From: Archivesica marissinica
Lineage: Eukaryota; Mollusca; Bivalvia; Venerida; Vesicomyidae
NCBI GenBank assembly: GCA_014843695.1
Contig: CM026387.1
Coordinates: 81,151,128 to 81,215,127 of the forward strand
Length of the DNA: 64,000 nt
Direction of reading: 5' to 3'
The notes beneath the pieces were generated by a model. That model had not been told where the DNA came from, searched no databases, and saw only the letters and a program-made list of their open reading frames with translations. Shown one piece after another: positions 43,201 through 51,115 of the stretch. Every line of letters begins with the position of its first letter. Positions within the stretch are counted from its first letter, which is position 1. The position numbers and the translations under genes were made by a program.

Positions 43201-46200
43201 ACACACATGCTCAAGGAATAACTTTACAACAAGAACTCTACTCCATAATCCCCTGAAAAAACGGAATGGATGAAAAGGTTACTACCTATTAATGTGTCCA
43301 TCACCCATAATTACGTTCAAGTGCACGAATTTGTAGAAAGGGTTTATCTATTCTAAAGATAGATGGCTGGATAATACAAGCAGTGTGGAGGTTCGTTTTA
43401 CTCAGATGGTTAGTTCCAAGCAATGTCAAAGAGCTTCGAATTACACATACATGTACATATATTATAGACTGTCATCAGTTCAAATTAAATTAGACCAGAT
43501 TACTTATTAATTACAACATTTTCAAATTCAATTATCACAATCCAATTTTCTGGTTCTGAGTGAATCTACACTAACTTTGCCCTTCGTACAGACTGGAAGC
43601 TATGAGCCCCATACAAATTGGAGTCTTCCCCATGTAGACTGATCACTTTCTCTACCACTGGTCTGTATCGGTGAACTCTGTTCAACCAATGGGAGCGCAC
43701 TCTTGAATTGTTCAGGTCTGTTCCTTTTGGTGCTATGTTCTCTAGTAGTAGACACAATGCAGCAAATGTCTACAACAAAAAACATACTGAATTTGTAGAT
43801 ATGAATGATATATTTTTAATTTCAACACCCAATAATCATCATTACTTGCAGCCTCCATAATTGAGCTTATATTTATTTGTCCTCGTTTGGGCTTAAAATC
43901 ACACCAATACCTTACTTCACATAGTGACTTCCAATGACCCCCGTCCAGACAGTATTCCATGCCCAGGTGGGAACCCAAGTAGAAACATCAACTTGCTGCT
44001 GGATGAATCACTCCTAGTAATGAAATAATATGTCACCCCCAGTAGGATTCAATCAAAGTGATGAGCGTAATTAAGTAACAAGTGATGAGCGTAATTAAGT
44101 AACAAGTGATGAGCGTAATTAAGTAACAAGTGATGAGCGTAATTAAGTAACAAGTGATGAGCGTAATTAAGTAACAAGTGATGAGCGTAATTAAGTAACA
44201 AGTGATGAGCGTAATTAAGTAACAAGTGATGCTCATGCATTGGAGTTAGCCATATGGACGAGCGCCGTTATGCATCCTGTAATGAGAAAGAGTCAATATT
44301 TTAAGTTAAAAACAGTTTTCAATCACTATTTTTGTTTAACTGTCAGCTCCGCTGGAGCCGTTAAAATTGTGCCCTTAGGCAAGGCATTTCAATTCCACAT
44401 TGTCTCTTCTCTCTCCATCGTGGCGATGGGGTTCCATCAGGAATGAGGTCTCGAGAGTTATTAATATATGTTGTAAGAATTTGTTTCGCAATCGAGCTAA
44501 AATAAATGTGTATAAACTAACTGTCACCGATTTCACAGCACATCCAGATATGGAAGCTCGTATATTTCCCATATTTTCCCATACATTATGTCGCTGTTTG
44601 TCCTACCAGATGTTAAGAGATTCAACATACTTAAATGGTGAAAAAAATATAGAAAACTTACTTCAATGTTTATATCGAAGATTTGTATACAGTCAAACCT
44701 GTGTTAGTGGTCACCTCCATTAAGCAGCCAACCTGTATTAAGCAGCCAGTTTCCAGATTCCCAATCGGTTGTTTTATTATATATTTGACCTCTATTATGC
44801 AGCCACCTGCACTAAGCAGCCGCTTTCTCTGACTCCCTTGGCTGGCTGCTTAAGACAGGTTTGACTGTAATTTATTGTGCAATTCAATTTTGCACAGTGT
44901 ATAAGATTTGCGAGGCAGAGAAAGATATGTATATTAAGCTTTATAAAATCACTAGGTTATCCAATATAAAACACTGCATTAAAACCTAATGAAACATATA
45001 TATTACACTAACAGATTACATTACATTCAATATCGCAATTGTGGTTGTCATGTTTTATCTCACTCAGCCCAGAATAGACCAGTGCGTGTTTATGTCGGAC
45101 AATGGTGCACTTTCATTGATTGCATTTTCCAGTATACAACTTGGGTAGAAATCTAGTCATTCATACACAACAACGAAGCTTTCTTACTTTAAACACCAGA
45201 TTTATGAATTTGAATGGAAGACTTATTAAGGTTTCATAAGAGATACTTACAAATTCCTGCTCTTTGAACATGAAGTGATCTGGCTTAGTTGTTTTCAGTT
45301 CTACAATAGCAACGCTACACTCTGGCCAAACACTGTTCATCGCTCTGAAGTAAGTCAGTCTTGGTGCCAATGTCCGGTAGGCAAGATGCACATTAATCAG
45401 ACTGTGCAGCAGACTGTTCCCTCGGGCCTCTGTTGATATTTCATTGGCTACGTAGTACACCGACTGGCACACCAACTAAAACAGCATAAATCTTATACTT
45501 AATATACCGAGAAATTATAGCATCAGGTTTTCGAACCATCACATTTTTCGCAAGTCTGTTACCGGTAGTTACATACAAACATTGTATTAATTTGAAGTTT
45601 CTGATGAAACTTTATTTCCCAATAAAATACATTCTTTTAAATTAACTTTTACAATTGGAAGTCATTGTCGTGCCCGAAATAGTTCAGTGTTAGTGGTAGG
45701 GTGGCGGACTTACTATGGAAATTGATAATAATTACTTCTCGGATTGTGTATCAATACCGTTCACAGTTTTTAATGTCACTGCTAGGATCGGAAAATTCGG
45801 TATCTGTAAAGAATTAGTCCACTGATGTGTATGTAAAGTTTCAAAGAAATATATTATAAGAAACATTGAGTATAATTTGACGGGTTAAACGTTTCTGAAT
45901 ACCACATCATTATTGTATCAACATTTTAAGTTCAATGTTATGCTTGGGATGGAACTTGTGAGGGGGCAAGGATCAACCCCTAGAAACAGTATGCAACTAA
46001 TCAAAGCATGATATGTGATGGTATTTAGTGGAAAGTGAGACTAAGCAGTCAGTCACCTTTCTGATTGGGGCTCCATCAACAATTGCATATTTGCATATAA
46101 CTAAACTAGAAATATCACACTATGTGATAAATGTCCCCTAGCATTTATATGTTTGAGATGTACTGAAAACGACATACAGGAATGGTAAATATTCAACATT

Positions 46201-49200
46201 TGAAGACATGATAGAGTTATTTAATTTAAATGAAAAGGATTTCTTAACCTATCATAAACTAAAAAATAATATACCACAATCATAACGTAAATATAATGTA
46301 CCAACGACTCCTTGCAGAAACAAGAACAGAAACGTTAATTGACAAACTAAAAACCTCAAAAAGCCCCAATCAACTACTATATAAAACACAAATGGACAAT
46401 TCAGATATTGAAGGAAGTAAATCAGAAAATAAATGGAATATCATACTAGGTAAACAAGATTTTCAATGGAAACGTATTTATTCAGTTTTGTATTTTGCGA
46501 CAATAGATACAAAGTTAAGAAGTTTTCAATACAAATTCTTGAAACATATTCTACCGACTAATACACATTTATTAAAATGCAAAATAGTTTCTTTGTGATT
46601 TCTGTAATATGAATGTCGAAAATATTGTTTTGGGAATGCCCATGTGTACAACACATGTGGAATCAACTAAGCATATTTCTAAAAACAAAAAATATTGATG
46701 TGGATATAAATTTTGAAGTAATTTGTTTTGGTAAAATAAACAACTCAGTAATAAACAATACAATTAATTTCGTAATTATTCTATGTAAATCTTTTATATA
46801 TAGAATGAAGTGTAGAAAAGAATTGCCACGTCTTGAGTGCTTTAAAAGTTATCTAAATATTATAATTAATTTAGAACGCGAAATTGCTTTACGAACAGAC
46901 AAATTAGAAAAACACAACTCCAATAATCAATTAATTCCTCTATTTGTATGTTCTTGTGTAATTGAAAGTAAATAAATGGAAACGATCACCCATATGCCTT
47001 CCCCCTCCCTTCTCTTTAAAATTTATTTTTCAAAACCTGGGATACTTATCCGTAAATAACTCTTTTGTGTATATATATGAAAGGCAAAAGTTTTATTAGA
47101 AGCTTTATGTTATAAAATTGTGTAAATGCTTATTATGTATATACAAGGAAGAAATAAACGGGGTTACCCGAAAAGGGGCCTCAAAATTTAAAAAAAGAAA
47201 AGAAACGACATACAGTATAGCAATAATCTTAATTTGGAGAAAAGTATCTTATCCGCTACTCAGTTCAGTAAGCTTGAATTGTGACATGCGCAGTGACATA
47301 ATTATTACATAACGATAGCAGGTGTTGTCGAAACAAACATAGTCGTTTTGTTAGTGTTACGGACACTTTTCGGAATAGTATTTATGTTTGCTACGACTAC
47401 CAAAAACAGTGAAACAGCTATTATTATTAAACATTATAGTAAATAGATATTAACTGTGCTCTACATTTGTCTCATATCACAACAAAACCAACAACATGGA
47501 GGCAGTTTTCAACTGTTTAATTCTATAGTTGCATGTACCTGAATTACAGAAACATTATTATATGTGGCGTATGTGCTGACCTGATGTTCTTGCTCTGATC
47601 CAGCATGATACAGGGTGTGAACGAAATCATAGATGTATTCCTGGGCAGCTTCGGTTACTGTTTGCTCTTGGTGAACACAGCTTAGTACCCTACATAATGC
47701 GTGTTCACTCAGCACTCTCACAGCCGATTCTGCTAATGAAATATTCTCCTCTTCCTCTATAAAATACACGTATCATACAACATGAACACAAGTGGAGTTT
47801 AAGAAATAATAGTTGTCTTTCAGTTATTTAATGTTATGTTATATTTCGGGTTTTACACCTGCATCAGCACCATTTTGGGCTATATCGCCGGCGGGCAGTG
47901 TTACCTAACAACACCTTTCCTGGGCAGGCTCCAACGGTTAACCAGTACTTGGATGCACCAACCTCCGTAAGAAACTGCCAACTTTTTCATATAAATGAGA
48001 CACGGCCTGAGCGGGGCTCGAACCCGTGATGATAGGTTACAGTGGTATACAAATCAGCGACCGTAACCACTCGACCACGGAGGCGGACTCGAACCCGTGA
48101 TGATAGGTTACAGTGGTATACAAATCAGCGACCGTAACCACTCGACCACGGAGGCGGCCTCGAACCCGTGATGATAGGTTACAGTGGTATACATATCAGC
48201 GACCGTAACCACTCGACCACGGAGGCGGACTCGAACCCGTGATGATAGGTTACAGTGGTATACATATCAGCGACCGTAACCACTCGACCACGGAGGCGGA
48301 CTCGAACCCGTGATGATAGGTTACAGTGTTATACAAATCAGCGACCGTAACCACTCGACCACGGAGGCGGACTCATTCGTCTATAAATAACGCAAATACA
48401 AATATGACCAAAATATATAAAAAGAGCAAAAACAGTTGGTTGTTATTTCTTAGAGTGTGTAAATGACGTCCCAAAACTACAAAAATGATGAAATGTTTGA
48501 CAACACATGTTAAACCATGTAATTATCCACAATTTCAATTCATTAATATTTTGAAGGGTGCCTGCCTGTCTGACAGAACACAAACTCGGAATGGCATCGT
48601 GAGTCTTCCTCCATTATTTAAATCTGAAATGCCTCAATTGAAACAAAGCTGTTGGTATACTAAATTAAAATTAAGAGATAAATGTCTTTATTATACCCCC
48701 GTGATCGTGTGATCCTGCCGACGGGTGATCCAGTGTCAGTATTTCACCTATCTTGGATATCAACAACCAAGAGAAGGGCATTCTAGAACTGAACATGTGA
48801 CCTTCACATCCGGTTGTCAGAACAACCACTTCCTTAAGGTCACTCTGCCTGGTAGGGGACTGTAAATCCGTAAACTGAAACAAAATAAAATCAGTAAACT
48901 AAATTCAAATTACTGTGATACGACTTCTTAAGGATATCAGGCTATCAAAACGGTCTCATTCCCTAACTTATTGTTCATTAAATTTTACTAAAACAATATA
49001 CACGTTAATCACATAACTGGGCTTGTATTCAATCTCATAATGTTTTTATAAGTACACACTGTAATAACACCTTGAAGGATGAGAGAATAGTCCCGATAAT
49101 TTGTAAATTAAACTGTAAATTATGCATATATCTAGGTGAAGTTAATGATAAGACAAACGACGATTTAAAAGAAGTCTCAACGCAATTATAATGCTGTATA

Positions 49201-51082
49201 AAAAATCAATGTAACGCTGATTTGCGTAGTGATGTCATGATATTTTAGTGACGTCATTAATATTCGGCCTCCACCAATTTTAACCACGCCTAATGTAGTT
49301 CATACCCCGATGAAAACTATTCTTACTCCGCGATTCATTCCTTAAACATACATAGTGTGGTCGTTTTAATAATTAAAACAGCATGGTTATATACAAATTA
49401 AATACTTTCCACCATGGTTGTCTCAGAACAATCATTTGGTTATTTGATTAGCATAGTGGTTAGCATGCTTGCGTCTCACCAGTTCGAGTCCGTTCCTCGC
49501 GCAGGGAAGTACTGGTAATTGAAATGGTAAGGTGAGCACAATATCAGATGGGTGGGTTTTCTCCCGATACTACAGTTTCATACTACATGAACGACAACAC
49601 ACATGCTTTTATCTGCGGCAATGAGAGTGATGACTATAAGTTGTTAAAGCCTGTTTCGCAATCATTGTAAAATACATATAAAGCAAACTACCCACCTGTA
49701 GGTTAATTGCATCTGCAGTGTTCAGAAAAGATAACCACACAGTTTGTTTCCAGGAACATTGTGATTCTTGAAGAATATTCAGGTTATTATTTGTGTCTAG
49801 GTATGCTATAATGCCAGCGAGGATCGGTGATACCTTGGTTTCTAGAGTCTGAATACATGAACGTCTGAAAGAAACCAGAACGGTTGAGATACGTATAATT
49901 AATTGATGGAAATGTTTGAGTCACAGTGAGTAAATGTGTGTAATTAGATACCGTTATTTGCAAAGAGCACTGCCAGAATGTGCAGAAAATGATGTGGTCG
50001 TAATGCAAACTAATAAAATCAACATGGTACAAGGAATCATAAGACCATTATATATTAATATGGATGTGTCGGCCACAAAATTGCGTGGGTGAGAATCTGG
50101 GATTAGCTTTTCTACGACAATAATATGGGTAGTATGTGCCTTGCATGCTCAACTCCCTGAAAAAACCATTACACATCCTATTCGTACATGATGTTATATC
50201 AACAGACCTGAATGTACCAGCCTTGTTTATATTTTCTTTGCATGCAGCCTCATTAATTAGCCAATGCTGTGTCATTTGGGCACTATGTGTCTTGGATTCC
50301 TTCTCTTTAAGAAGCCTGGCTATCAGGCAACACACTCCATGTAGGAAAGATGCTTGACCTAGAAATAACATTATAATAACTTGATAATGGAACACCACAA
50401 ACTGAATAATTGTTTGACAGATAGAAACACCTCGCTGATAAAATTCCATTGACTGGATACTATTATTTGAATATAATGCAATTTGTTTAGATAACAGGCA
50501 ATAGAATGAATAGACATAAATTTTATTTTTGACTTTGTGCAGGATAATCAAGATATTTTAATGCATTGATCAACAGTTTATATATAATATAGTTTATACC
50601 TCCTTCATCGTGTTCCTGGTGTAACAGTTTCAGCAAAAGAGCAACTCTATCTGTCTCTCTACTTGAATTTTCCTGCTTGTCTTTCACCATGGACAGTGCA
50701 GCCTGTACACACGCCAGAATTAGTCCTTTAACATTCAGTCTACGCTGACCATAATCTGGTTCATTTTGTTGGTTTACATTTTGCAAGTCTAATAGCACAT
50801 CCTCTAACTGTAATGGTTCTCCTCTAATTCTGCCCTCCATCCCAGGTTCCAGTATATCCAAGCCATCATGAAAAGGCTTTGTGTCTTCTACACTCCAGTC
50901 CATCTGTTCTCCAGAAGCACTGCATAACATAGGTCATATATTAAATACTGTTCTGTTCCAATATATTTCAAAACATTATCATTACGTGTTATTTATAAGA
51001 AATAAAATATGCACTACAATTATGCACAGATCTATTACTTACATTGCCATGCAATGCAAACATATTTGGCACGTGTTGATGA

Positions 51083-51115
<33 letters not shown>

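Noticed and set aside
43780..43985. Minus-strand frame with GHWKSLCEVRYWCDFKPKRG
   Set aside because: Looks like a degraded SINE-type fragment upstream of exon 9's acceptor; too short and too diverged to classify or list.
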